Part shown: in pieces, positions 1-10,099 of the stretch
Position numbering within the stretch: the stretch's first letter is position 1
Layout of the letters: the number at the start of each line of letters is the position of its first letter
Assembly (NCBI GenBank): GCA_000697335.1
Contig: JNEM01013328.1
Coordinates: forward strand, 1-23,011
Reading direction: 5' to 3'
Origin: Conidiobolus incongruus B7586
Lineage: Eukaryota > Entomophthoromycota > Entomophthoromycetes > Entomophthorales > Conidiobolaceae
Length of the DNA stretch: 23,011 bases
Notes under the pieces: model-generated
What the model was told of the DNA's origin: nothing
Database searches by the model: none
Seen by the model: only the letters and a program-made list of their open reading frames with translations
Position numbers and translations under genes: made by a program

Positions 1-324
1 TAATATTTTAATTTTATTAAAATTTATATTAAAATTCAAATTTTTTTATATAATTTAAAATAAAATAAATTTGAAAATTATATAATTATAATAATTATGA
101 GTAATATTAAAAAATTATTTAATTATATAAAGGAAATTATTAATAATATTAAAGAAATATAATAATATATAATGATATAACAAAGCCAAAGATTTTTTTT
201 GTTAATTTTGTATTATATAACTCTATTAATAATGTTAATCAACTATATTATATGAAAAAAACATTCAATTATTGTTATTGTTAATCAAATTAAAATAAAA
301 ATTCAATAAAAAGAAATATATATA
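1..324. other. AT-rich 3' flank of the transcription-factor gene
   Basis: This stretch is almost purely A+T, with scattered AATAAA-like hexamers that could serve 3'-end formation of the minus-strand gene ending at 325. I see no coding potential or RNA gene. Confidence 0.5.
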
Positions 325-1984
325 TTATTTATTTTGAATTAATTTTAATCCAGATTTAAATAAAATATTTAAATCATCTATTTGATTTTCTTGATTTATA
401 ATTAAATTATATATAATTTTTAATTGTTTAAAAATTTGATCTCGATCTGATTGATTTAAATATTTGACTAGAGTCATATATCTAAAACTTATAAGGTATA
501 AATAGTAGTGGCACATTTCAGGATTTTGATCTTTGACCAGGTGAAACAGTTGATGACAGCATATTATTGTTAATTTTAACATATTGGCATTGATAATGGT
601 TTGTTTAAGTTGCCAGTATTCGAAAATTACTAGAGCTATTTGATAGTATGATATTTTAATGGTTTGTTCTAGAATCTCGATTTTTTGAAGATATTGAGGG
701 TATTTAAATTTTAAGTGATGACATTGGTTTAAAATGTCAAAATAATTTTGCTGTAGTCGGTTATAATTATTGGAACATATTATTTCGATCTCGTCATTTG
801 TTTTCGACTCGGTTATTGGAAACGTAGTGAGGTGGAGTGACAAATCTTGGAATCGATCTGTTAAAGCAGTAATCACCGACATAAGCCGTCTCTCAACTAT
901 ATTTGATTGCCCAAATTGACTCCATTCAGTCGGAAGCATGTGCCAGGATGGATAATATGTAGATTCTTCGAAATTCGGGAGTTCCATAATGTAATTGGGG
1001 TAGAATCTGAGTAAACCACTCACATTGTGATTTAAAAAGGCCACTTTCGAAAAGATTATCTTTTTATTATAGCTGACTGATTCTTGAAATCGCTTTGTAT
1101 TGATATGTACTCCCACACTATAGCACATCCTCGTCAAATGGGCGAGATAAGCACGGCCGATAGCATTTTTGCCCTCAAAATAAAATGTATTGAAATATAT
1201 GCATAATGCTTGTATATTCTGTATGCTCGGTCTATAAATGATGCGTTTTAAATTAGTCGTAGCTAAGTGATCTATATAATCGGTTAATTCGGGGGTTTTA
1301 TCTTTCCAATATTGATATCCTTTATAATATATAGCTGAAAGTAGCGATGGAGACAAGGTCTTAGGATTAAAATATTTTAAATTGAATAATGTCACATATG
1401 GATGAAAATTAACAATATACAGACGAATTAATTCCTCCCAAAAATAGGATTGATATACCAATTCTAAACCTTGAGGTGATCCTAATAGCGGCTGGGTACT
1501 TGGCAATATTTTAATGGAAGAAGTATTAGTTTGACTAATAGATAAATTTTTAAACTGGGGTATCCTTTTAAAATCCAAGGACAGCTCAAAGAGGACCTGC
1601 GAGAAAGGAATACGGTTGGAATTGATAATATAAGAAGTGAGGTGATCCAAAGACTGAAATCGAGTAAATATGAGTTTAGAAAATATGTTTAATTCTAACT
1701 TTCCAACACAAAATACAATATTCAAATCAGAAATTTGAGGTTTTGGAAACACTATTTTTTCTATAATGATAGATATAAAGATGAGATATCATTGTGTAGT
1801 ATTCAATTAGTTTACCTCTAGCTAATTTACTATCATTGTTAGCATATTTCAAATTGTAAGAAAAAAATTTAGTTTTATTACTATTAAATTGACATTTTTT
1901 ACAATATTGATTCTTAGATTTAATAACTTCTTTCTTACAATTATAACATACTCGATATTCTACTAATTTTGATGATTTATTCAT
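325..1984 (-). CDS. Fungal middle-homology-region transcription factor-like protein with degenerate zinc cluster (2 exons)
   Basis: Two exons, complement(join(325..1760,1816..1984)), encode 534 aa. The 55-nt intron (GT at 1815, AG ending at 1761) is phase 1 and joins G|AA into Glu57; an in-frame stop two codons before the ATG at 1984 supports this start. Residues 13-31 hold CX2C-X11-CX2C (CYNC then CKKC). Against the fungal Zn2Cys6 pattern the third Cys is Ser23 and the sixth is absent, so at most four metal ligands remain. About residues 155-285 resemble the fungal-specific transcription factor middle homology region: FWEELIRLYIVNFHPYVTLF near 163-182 and a helical block ending in a 'CYSVGVHI' motif near 269-276. 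The C-terminal half is rich in helix and aromatic residues, with no recognised domain. It probably acts in the nucleus, but whether it still binds DNA is unknown. Two decayed paralogues lie next to it. Confidence 0.75.
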
Positions 1985-2837
1985 TGTTTATATATTTTTC
2001 TTAAATTTAGTGAAGTAAATTATAAATATATATATATATATATACGGAAAAATATAAATAGATTTTTCTATATGGATTTACATAAATCAGATGACTAAAT
2101 AATTTTAAGAATTTCGAACAATGTTATTGGGATCAGGTTATGAATATTTCAACTAATTGATTATAATAAATAAATATTCTATAGTTTAGTATCTAAATTC
2201 GTAATTTTACTAGAAGCTGCACCCCAAACTTTTTAATTGTTATTATAAAAATCATCCTTTATATATTTATTTCAACTTAAAATTCTGAACTATAATCAAT
2301 TAATTCATAAATTTGATTATAATACCAAATACAATGAATTGAAAGAATTTTTTTAATTTTAGTATAAGGATATCAGTGTTTGCCTTTTTTGTCAAAATTG
2401 ACCCAACCTTACCAAAAAAAATTAAAAAAATGCTTAATATATATTAAAACTTCAAATAAATCCTACATGAAATATATTATCAATTAACTATAGTAATATA
2501 TATAAATCAATTAAATTCTATTAATGATATCAAAATCATTTATTCTAAAAATTAAAAAACCAATCTTTTTTAACTAATTCAGTGAAATTTATTAATGCTA
2601 TTCTGAAGAATATTCTTTTAAGCTTTGTTTATATTCTAAAAATATACTCATTTTATATAATATCAATTCAAATCAAATTAATTAGTAGTATACTTTAAAA
2701 CTATAAAAGGTAATATAGAAATTTATGAAAACTCACTAAAATATGTAAGAGATTTTCAAAGTTTTACAAATTTATAAATTAACTAAATTAACCTTTGATA
2801 CGAATGAAATTGACTATTTTAAGGTTTTTATAATTTT
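1985..2837. other. AT-rich intergenic region, upstream of the transcription-factor gene
   Basis: This contains the 5' flank of the minus-strand gene, including an (AT)n run at 2026-2044 about 40 nt before its ATG. Toward 2837 it probably merges into the far C-terminal end of the worn paralogue described next, but I cannot align it there. Nothing else is supportable. Confidence 0.4.
2026..2044. repeat. (AT)n microsatellite
   Basis: A 19-nt uninterrupted AT dinucleotide run lies in the 5' flank of the minus-strand transcription-factor gene. It may act as a nucleosome-poor or TATA-like element, but this is speculative. Confidence 0.8.
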
Positions 2838-3800
2838 CTAGGGATTTCTTTCACCTGCTAGGCAATATTTGTTACTGTCCCTCAAATGACAGTTGCCAAA
2901 ATAGCATATTTATTGTGACATTGGAATTTTTTTCATTCTCTGAATAGATAGAATTGAAATATAACGTTCAAATCACTTCAAATATATTATTTTATCTAAT
3001 TGGATTATTACTAGTAATGATCTCTTTTCGGTTATGTACATTTTCATATATATGAATTTTTAAAGTTGAAATATTAAATAAATTTTCCAAGTTTTTGTAC
3101 AATTTTAAAAATTAAATGAAAATCCTCTAAATTTTCATTGATTATAATGTTTCACAATTTTTATTACTAAAACTCTTAATCAATTATTAAAACTTATTGC
3201 GAGTAGTTTCGATTACTATTTGAATCACTAATTAAAGAATTTATTTAAAAAATAATACATAATTTGGATAATTCATTTCCATAACATAAAGGTTGGCTTT
3301 TTTGAAAAGACAGCGATCAATTTATATTTGCAATTGTATTATTTGGTATATTATTATAGTAATACTTGAGAAAATAATAGCTCATTTGATACTTTTTCGC
3401 TACTTTTTATCAAATCATATTCAGCATTTCATACCTATCACCAATTCATTGGTTAATAATACCCCCGAAATATAATAGACATCATCTAAAGAAGAGATGA
3501 TAATATTTTTATTCCATTTCAAATGGTATTATTAATTTGATTTATTCACTTTCAGTTGATTATAAATGACAACATAAAAATTATATTATTTCAAAAAGTT
3601 ACATCATTCACTCGAATAAATCAAATAAACTTTATATTTGAATTTCAATAGAATATTCAGGAAACATAATTGCATTAGTATGAAATCACAATATCAAGTA
3701 AATAAACTAGTGACCATAATTATATTTCAATTTAATATCAAAAATATATTTTATACAATTATAACATTCAATTCATTTTCTTTCCTATAAAACAATAAAC
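2838..3800 (-). pseudogene. Very worn relic of the neighbouring transcription-factor gene
   Basis: Reading one minus-strand frame through many stops gives collinear matches to the intact gene at 325-1984. ECYNCIK (from 3769) matches its CYNC motif. IMFP (from 3670) matches IVFP. YGNELSKLCII (from 3283) matches FWEELIRLYIV. KK....NKYAIL (2932-2897) matches KKIIFSKVAFL. G-X8-VKEIP (2881-2840) matches G-X8-IMELP without a gap. CYNC-to-FWEEL spacing is 161 codons here against 150, and FWEEL-to-KK is 117 against 126. All four anchors share one frame over about 930 nt. Each match is weak alone; order, strand, spacing and frame together make descent likely. The 55-nt intron of the intact gene seems absent or shortened. 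The plus-strand ORF at 3293-3475 is an antisense shadow. Confidence 0.5.
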
Positions 3801-4698
3801 GAATACAATTAGTAATCCCTATAACTCCGATTAGAATTATTAAAGATTTTCTTAAATAACACCTCAAATTGACTGGATATATAACCAAAATAAATATACT
3901 ATAGATTCAAACATATGTGTAATCATATAATACATTGTACAAACTTAATAATATCTCAACAATTCATAACTTTGTTTAATTATGAATTTATTATAAAAAC
4001 ATTTTTTATAAAAAATAATTTAATATAATTTCATATATATTAAATATCAAAATTTGAATTTATACAGAGATCAATTAAGATTTTTAAATTAATAATATAA
4101 TATGAATATAAATAAAATATTTATGAAATTGATTATTTTATTTATATTTAAAAATCATTAAAAATTGGACTTGATACATTAAAGGTAGATGGATTTGTAA
4201 AACTTATAATACATTTATACATAATATTATCTTATTTGGATATGATTGGCCAATGATTTATTTCATTTCAATTAATGGAATAATTGATTTCACTGAATAG
4301 TTTTGCTTATTTCACTTTTCTAATTTTTTTAGTATCAACATACATTATTGGTTAAAGATAACTGGTTCAGTGTTTTTGGAATATAATCTATTTATTAATT
4401 AAACACATAGGATTGCTGATATAAATATGATTGTTTTTTTCATAATATATTGGTTATTATTAATGGAAATTCTTTATGAATTGCTAGAATATTAATTATT
4501 TTGATACATTTTGAATAAATTTATAAATATTTTCTGATTATAATTAAAGTCGCTTTTTAATAATTCATATAATTTAGTAAAATGAAAATTACAACCTGAT
4601 CTTTATAAAATTAACAAATATTGCTTTGAATAACTGGTTAGTAATTCAGAAAGAGATATAAATATATTGAGTATTTTTAACTAATTAATTCATTCAAG
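3801..4698. other. AT-rich intergenic region between two paralogue relics
   Basis: No gene is supportable. The perfect 10-bp palindrome ATTGGCCAAT at 4245-4254, two overlapping CCAAT boxes in opposite orientation, is unusual in this composition and lies about 450 bp before the plus-strand relic. It may be a remnant of a promoter. Confidence 0.35.
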
Positions 4699-5930
4699 TT
4701 GGGTAAAGGATCAATTTAATTGATTATAGTTTTTTGCAATAAGTATCATCGTAAATTGAATAAAGCTAAAAATCAGTATTACAAAACTAATAATTATACT
4801 TAAGTAATCAATTTCTTTTCATATAAATTTGAAATGCTTAAAATAAAATTTTCATTGGAGAGGTAAGATATATATAAGCTGAGTAAATATTTAATCTCTT
4901 AGACAAAATAGTTTTACCAATAACGGTAAAAATGAATTTTATATACTGTGACAATCTCTATAAAGTAAATTTATTCTCTATCATTGTTCTCTCGATTCCC
5001 ATCTATGGAGCATTTAACCACGTTTGTAATATATTCTAATCGACTCTTCTCCAATTCAATATTGGGTTACCTTTGGATTTTTTCAGGAACACCTCAAATA
5101 CAAACACTGACATCGGATGACTTGAATAATATTGCTTTTACTAAATCATCATCGTTATCAACTATCAATCCGGTGATAAAATGGGAGGAAAGCTTACATC
5201 AGCGTGCATTTTGGGAAGATTTAATTAGTCTGTATTTGATTAATTTTCATCCAAGTATAACACTATTCAATTTTAAATCCTCTACTTATGGTCATTCACT
5301 ATCGTGGTTATTAATATTGAAAGGGCAAAACTCCTCAGGTGACAAAATATATGGATGTCTTAGCAAACACTATTTTAAAACAACATTAAACCAAATTTGT
5401 CAAATGTACAAATATTATGTATTTAATATAATACATTTTATTTCCAGAAAATATATTTCCTGTGAAGGTATACTTTGCTCATTTAATAAGGATGTCCCAT
5501 TGTTTGGGATTCATAATGATACAAAACGGTTGGGAATTTCTGCTTATAATAGGAAGATCATATTTTGCAAAGTGGCCTTCCTGAATCAAATTGCTAGTAA
5601 TAATATAATTATCCACCTTAACTATTTAGCAGAATTACCAACTCTAAATTAAACATTATATTACCCTTTATTTGATACTCATCCCATAAGATTTAATTAT
5701 TTTGAACAACTAAATAAAGGAGTAGCTGAGTTATTTTCGATAATTATAGCTTTACTTTATCAATCCTAGGACGAAACTTTTCATCATAGTATATTCTAAA
5801 TAACGGAAACAATGAAAAATGACAGAATCAGAGGATTATTTATAATCAAATATTATTTTTTCATAAAAGTTATTTAAATATAAAAATATATTGAAACAAC
5901 TCGATATTCAGTTTGAAAACTATTATTAAA
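4699..5930 (+). pseudogene. Decayed paralogue of the transcription-factor gene, inverted
   Basis: The relic aligns to the intact gene at 325-1984 along nearly its whole length. The exon 1 equivalent is 4699-4862: FCNKYHRKLNKAKNQY matches VCYNCKKEVIKSKNQY without gaps, but only the first of the four cysteines survives. An intron with GT at 4863 and AG at 4901-4902 (40 nt) sits at the same place as the 55-nt intron of the paralogue, so the copy arose by DNA duplication rather than retroposition. Exon 2 starts KIVLP (paralogue KIVFP). The longest open stretch, 4984-5652 (222 codons), carries AFWEDLISLYLINFHPSITL and RKIIFCKVAFLNQ. Homology crosses stops (for example TLYYP and later ITETMKND) to about 5930. 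Reading-frame changes lie near 4980 and at both ends of roughly 5430-5505, and several stops are present. The open stretch is unlikely to be a working gene. Confidence 0.8.
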
Positions 5931-5937
5931 GGGTTAA

Positions 5938-6155
5938 TGTCATGGATCGGATCACTTTATCATCATCATGACATGTCAATCATATCTGCTTGCTTTATCT
6001 TATCTCTTTATTTACTTGATCTTATCTTGTCTTATTTTATCTTTGAACCCTTACCAACTCTTACATATAAATAAGGGAACCATTACCAAATAAACAAGGA
6101 CTTTTTTCCCACACTGTTTACATTGAAACAACTTATATACATTGACCCCATTATA
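5938..6155 (+). mobile_element. Probable solo LTR, Ty3/gypsy-like, with 5-bp target-site duplication
   Basis: The 218-bp segment starts TGTCATGG and ends CCATTATA, an imperfect 8-bp terminal inverted repeat. It is flanked on both sides by GTTAA (5933-5937 and 6156-6160). Inside is a U3-like arrangement: four TTATCT (GATA-type) sites at 5995-6042, then TATAAATAAG at 6066-6075, giving plus orientation. The start resembles Ty3/gypsy LTRs, which is family knowledge and not a search result. No internal domain, primer-binding site or second LTR is visible nearby, so it would be a solo LTR left by recombination. It is an old, worn copy. It abuts the decayed transcription-factor copy. Confidence 0.5.
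5995..6042 (+). promoter_or_regulatory. Cluster of four GATA-type motifs
   Basis: TTATCT occurs at 5995-6000, 6000-6005, 6022-6027 and 6037-6042, in a pyrimidine-rich tract 24 nt before TATAAATAAG. AGATAA on the other strand is the usual fungal GATA-factor site. The cluster lies in the putative U3 of the solo LTR, so it is more likely element promoter than host promoter. No gene starts downstream. Confidence 0.35.
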
Positions 6156-6178
6156 GTTAATAAAATTAAAAGGTAACA

Positions 6179-7840
6179 ATTTCTTATTACCAAACATCTC
6201 TAGTTATTTTTGAAGATTGATGAATTAATAAACTTTCACCAATCCACCTTGATTGCCTAAGAATTTAGAATTGAATTATGAATTTCTTTAACTCATATTA
6301 AAAATGGCAACCACCAAGTGTATCATCACTACATATATATAATAAGTTCTAGATATTTGAATAAGACCAAATTTTTTACAAGGTCCTAAAAAGTATCTAT
6401 TATTGGCATAGTCAAATATAATATATACAGTTATATCCAAGTAATTTAGTTAAATTTACGATTTGAAAGTTATCTTTCAAGTTAGTTTAAAATTAATTCA
6501 AAATGAATAAACAAATTTACAATTCTATATTATGATATATAACCTACTCAGTTCTATTGTTTCATTAAATTCAATTATTATTAAATTATTATTAATTCTA
6601 TGAATTGTAAAAACATTTTTTTATATGAACTGCTATCATATAACTAAAAACAATTATTAAATTATTTTAGAATTACCAAATTAATATTATAATAGCTATA
6701 TAATGGTATTTTCATCCTTTCTTTTATTAAAATTAGTTTCAAAATCCAAGATCAATAGTAACCAGATCTTACTCGTGGCCATGGGCCTCGATCCCTCTTA
6801 AATTGAGTTTTATTTTAATAAATACTTGAGAGATTTGCTTCCTTTCATAATAATACTAAAATCATTTTTCATATTCAATATATTACATCTTGAAATTTGG
6901 TGAAAATGTTCCATTAAGTTTAATCAAATTATCTAAATTGATATAATAATTTAAATATCATGTAAATATAATATTTAATATATAATTAATTATTAACCAA
7001 AATATTTTAAATAAACATTTCAAAATTATTTTATATATAATTCTAATAATTAAATTTAATTTTATTAATGAATTCATAACTTTAATAATTAAATATAATT
7101 TTATAATTTAAACATATAATTTAAATTACAATTAAAATTAATTAACATAATTAAAATCTGAGTTATATAATTATTTTTTTTTCAAAATATTTTTAATTAT
7201 TGATTTAACATTAAAGTCAAAAATTATATAATATTCAGTCAATAATAGAAAATATATATATAATTTAAATATTTAAAAAAACAAGATTTTAGATTGGTTT
7301 ATTTTTAATTGAATAAATCTAATATAATAACATTAATATTAGTAATCTGTTTATAAATAAAAATTATTTTTAATACTCTAATTTTTAAGCTTTATAATCA
7401 AACAGGTTATTATGAATTTTCACATACATGTATATGTATATAGGGTTAATAAACGTAAAATTAATGTAATATATATTATCTATACTTAAATTACAAAATT
7501 AGGAATAATTAGGAATTATATAGCTAGGTTTAATCCAATGTCATAAATTTTATGGCTAGTCATTCAAAAACGTATATTATATTAAAAAAAGAATTGATTA
7601 ATTTTTAATTTGATTTGAATAGGGAAAACAAAATTTTAACATTGTTTAATGATTTAATGATAAAAGCAATTGAGAAGAATATAGTAAAATAATAATAAAA
7701 AAAGAATCAAAGCTTAAAATGAATTGAATAATGATGAAATTTTAAAATAAAAAAATGTAAAGAATAGGATATATAATTAATTAACTAGATTTAACAACTT
7801 GATTGATAATCATAAATATTTCAATAGCACTAACAAATAG
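6179..7840. other. AT-rich intergenic region with one GC-rich patch
   Basis: No gene is supportable in these 1.66 kb. The only notable point is a sharp GC-rich patch at 6760-6798, about 60% GC, with the near-palindrome GGCCATGGGCC. It is not recognisable as a tRNA, 5S rRNA or coding exon. From about 6950 to 7380 the sequence is nearly pure A+T. Confidence 0.4.
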
Positions 7841-7922
7841 GACACTTTGGCGGAGTGGTTAACGCGGCGCCCTGCTAAGGCGTTTCCCTTTGGGAGCACA
7901 GGTTCGAATCCTGTAGGTGTCG
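7841..7922 (+). tRNA. tRNA-Ser(GCT)
   Basis: The 82-nt cloverleaf is complete. The acceptor GACACTT pairs with AGGTGTC (7915-7921; one G-T) and G7922 is the discriminator base. The D stem is GCG/CGC. The anticodon stem GCGCC/GGCGT encloses the loop CTGCTAA, with anticodon GCT at 7874-7876. The extended variable arm (TTCCCTTTGGGAG) is typical of serine tRNAs, and the T arm is ACAGG-TTCGAAT-CCTGT. Internal pol III promoters are visible: A box 7848-7858 and B box GGTTCGAATCC 7901-7911. There is no intron. It reads AGC and AGT codons. It stands alone in AT-rich DNA, and the open frame running through it is not a protein gene. Confidence 0.97.
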
Positions 7923-7932
7923 GCAGTTTCAA

Positions 7933-7943
7933 TTTTCTTTTTT
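7933..7943 (+). terminator. RNA polymerase III terminator of tRNA-Ser
   Basis: T runs at 7933-7936 (four T) and 7938-7943 (six T) on the coding strand begin 11 nt after the tRNA end, as expected for pol III termination. Confidence 0.85.
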
Positions 7944-8603
7944 CTCTCACTTATCTTCTCCTTAGTAAATATCATATTATCGAAAATTTTCATCTCTGTT
8001 CATTTTTGATTTATAAAATATTTAACAATTTCAATTTCAAATATCTAATTATATCATAGTTTTTATTACATGAATTTTTCTATTCTTTCATAGTATACAG
8101 TATAACAGACTGATATAAGCATTTAACAATAGATTTAATATGGTAATTCGTACTTTAGTATGTTTTATTGAATGCCAAAATAAAAAATTTTGGAATCTAT
8201 TAAAATAGAAAATGAATAACATTGTTATAAGTTTAGAATTATTGAATTTATTAATGATTTTAAAATGTATTTAAATAATTAAACTATGACATTAATTGAT
8301 AAACGAAATATGATAATAAACTATTGATTGAAAATTTATTAGATAAAATTGAATTTAATAAACGAGAAATCTTCCTATCATAATATAGATCGATACTACA
8401 TATAAAATGATAAATGACATAGGTTTAATAATTCTAAAAAAAATATTCAGGAATTTAGACAATTAAGCAAACAATGATCTAGATAGTTAATGCCATGTGG
8501 ATATCATTGATTTGATAAAAATTAGTATTAAAAAAGCTAAATGTGAATCTTATATTAAGTTCAATAAACAAAAAACGTAGATTATGATTAAATAGCAGAT
8601 TAG
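7944..8603. other. AT-rich intergenic region between tRNA-Ser and RMD5 3' end
   Basis: I see no gene, repeat or structured RNA here. The right part is the 3' flank of the minus-strand RMD5 gene. Confidence 0.4.
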
Positions 8604-10099
8604 TTAGAAGTAAAGAATCTGTGCTTGACTTGGCAAGGATTCGTTAGGGCAATAAGTACATTTGAATCGACTATGAAATTATTAGTATAAATGAATATGT
8701 AAATTAACAATGATGACTTACGTTCCGCCTTTGCTTAACATATTCAAACTATCTTTACATATGGCGTGGCCACAGGGTAACAACATTGGAGGATTTTCTT
8801 CAGTTGCCCACTCTTTGTTGATAGGGCACAGGAAAATTGAGTGATATTTCATATCATCCGTCAACTGTAGATCAATCTAAATGAGAGTTAATATAATTTA
8901 CTTAAGATAATTCATAAAGACGAAACTTACAGGTAATTCAACTTTTTCATCAAAGGTAACATTTTGCATCGTCATAATATTCATAGCCTTGACCATTTTC
9001 GGAAGTGTTGTAGTACCAGCAGTCACTGTGACATATAAAGGTGGCTCGTGACTTCTTCCCATTACCTTACAGAAGTATCTCACAAAATAATATTGGATAT
9101 CTTCCCAATCTGATTCTTTGTAAAGATCGCTATATGGTGAATTACTAAGAGTAATGGGATCCATTTGTGGATTAGGCTGGAATAAAGAGGAGCATACTAG
9201 TTTTTGAATTTCTAAATTGTAACATTTAGTGAATAACTCCAAGTTCAAAAAATTAATATATATATATATATATATATTACCTTGTAAATATTTGCTAGCG
9301 AAACCAGCTAATTGTTTTTTAGCATAAGCTAAAGCTTCGAGTCTTTTACCCTGAGATAAATAATAGCAAAATTGGAGTCTGTGAATTTTAAAAACCAAAC
9401 TTTCTCCCTCTTCGACCGTAATGTCTCCCATATGGTTCATACACCAATTCAAAGCAGGTTCTAATTGCTTGTGTTTCATGGCCTCCAAAATCTGGTACAT
9501 ATCTTCGAATTGGGCCTTAAATTCCTCTGGATAAGGTGTTAGACTTTCAACGCTAAACTTTTCGGCGAGTTCAAATTTCCCATTTCTGATAAGGTGCTGA
9601 ATGACGATCTGGTTTAACAAGTTACTGTGGTTGGTATTATTGGAGGTATTGCTAGAATTCTCAATTGAAGGGATTACACTCAAATTTAAATTGAAATTCT
9701 AATAATAAAGGAAGTTTAATAAAACAAAAGTATTATTAGGTAAATAAAAATAAATATTACATTGTCCAAATATTTAGAAAATTTATTCCCTTGTAAATAA
9801 CTTGGTTTAATTTTATTTAATAAATTTTCTCTTAAATTTTTCAATTCTTTCTCTATTAACTGAATTTTTAATTTTATCTCGTATTCGTAAGTTTTGACAG
9901 TATCGTCATCTAGTTAATAGTATTAAATGATTTTAAATTAGTTGATGTTATAATAATAATTACCAGCTTTCAAGATAACTAGAGTTTCCTGAATTAAATC
10001 TTTAACTCTTGCCAATTCAGAATGTAAATCGTTACTGCATTCTAAACTAATCGACTCGAGTTGTTCAATTTCTTTTTCCAATTCTTTAATAACTCCCAT
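8604..10099 (-). CDS. RMD5: Rmd5/Gid2-type E3 ubiquitin ligase subunit of the GID/CTLH complex (6 exons)
   Basis: Exons are complement(join(8604..8670,8722..8876,8931..9211,9281..9698,9761..9909,9964..10099)), giving 401 aa, close to human RMND5A. All five introns are GT-AG and 51-69 nt, and every phase closes. The order is: N-terminal coiled-coil-like region (1-95), LisH-like segment (about 121-148), CTLH (about 155-218), CRA region, and a C-terminal degenerate RING (345-387). The RING has C345, then NPPM, then C363-G-H365-X2-C368 and C384-X2-C387. The missing second cysteine is characteristic of this family rather than a defect. Known role: with Fyv10/Gid9 it forms the catalytic pair that ubiquitinates gluconeogenic enzymes and other substrates in cytosol and nucleus. 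It is divergent from GRX5, with 240 bp between the ATGs. The fourth-exon junction was set by reading EIQKLV, the family's conserved continuation after the intron. Confidence 0.95.
9256..9277. repeat. (AT)n microsatellite inside an RMD5 intron
   Basis: A 22-nt AT run fills the donor-side third of the 69-nt third intron of RMD5 (9212-9280). The intron is a multiple of three and has no in-frame stop, so retention would insert 23 residues. Confidence 0.85.

Noticed and set aside
3293-3475. A 60-codon plus-strand open frame
   Set aside because: It has no recognisable domain and lies antisense to the worn paralogue at 2838-3800.
6304-6345. Short ATG-initiated frame (MATTKCIITTYI) downstream of the solo LTR
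   Set aside because: It has only 12 codons, no conserved feature and no splice continuation that I could find.
6760-6798. tRNA or 5S rRNA fragment as explanation of the GC-rich patch
   Set aside because: The B-box-like stretch has two mismatches and the neighbouring stem does not pair. The 5S similarity is limited to a few bases.
7847-8059. A 70-codon plus-strand open frame
   Set aside because: Its first third is the tRNA-Ser sequence itself, and the rest is low-complexity AT DNA.
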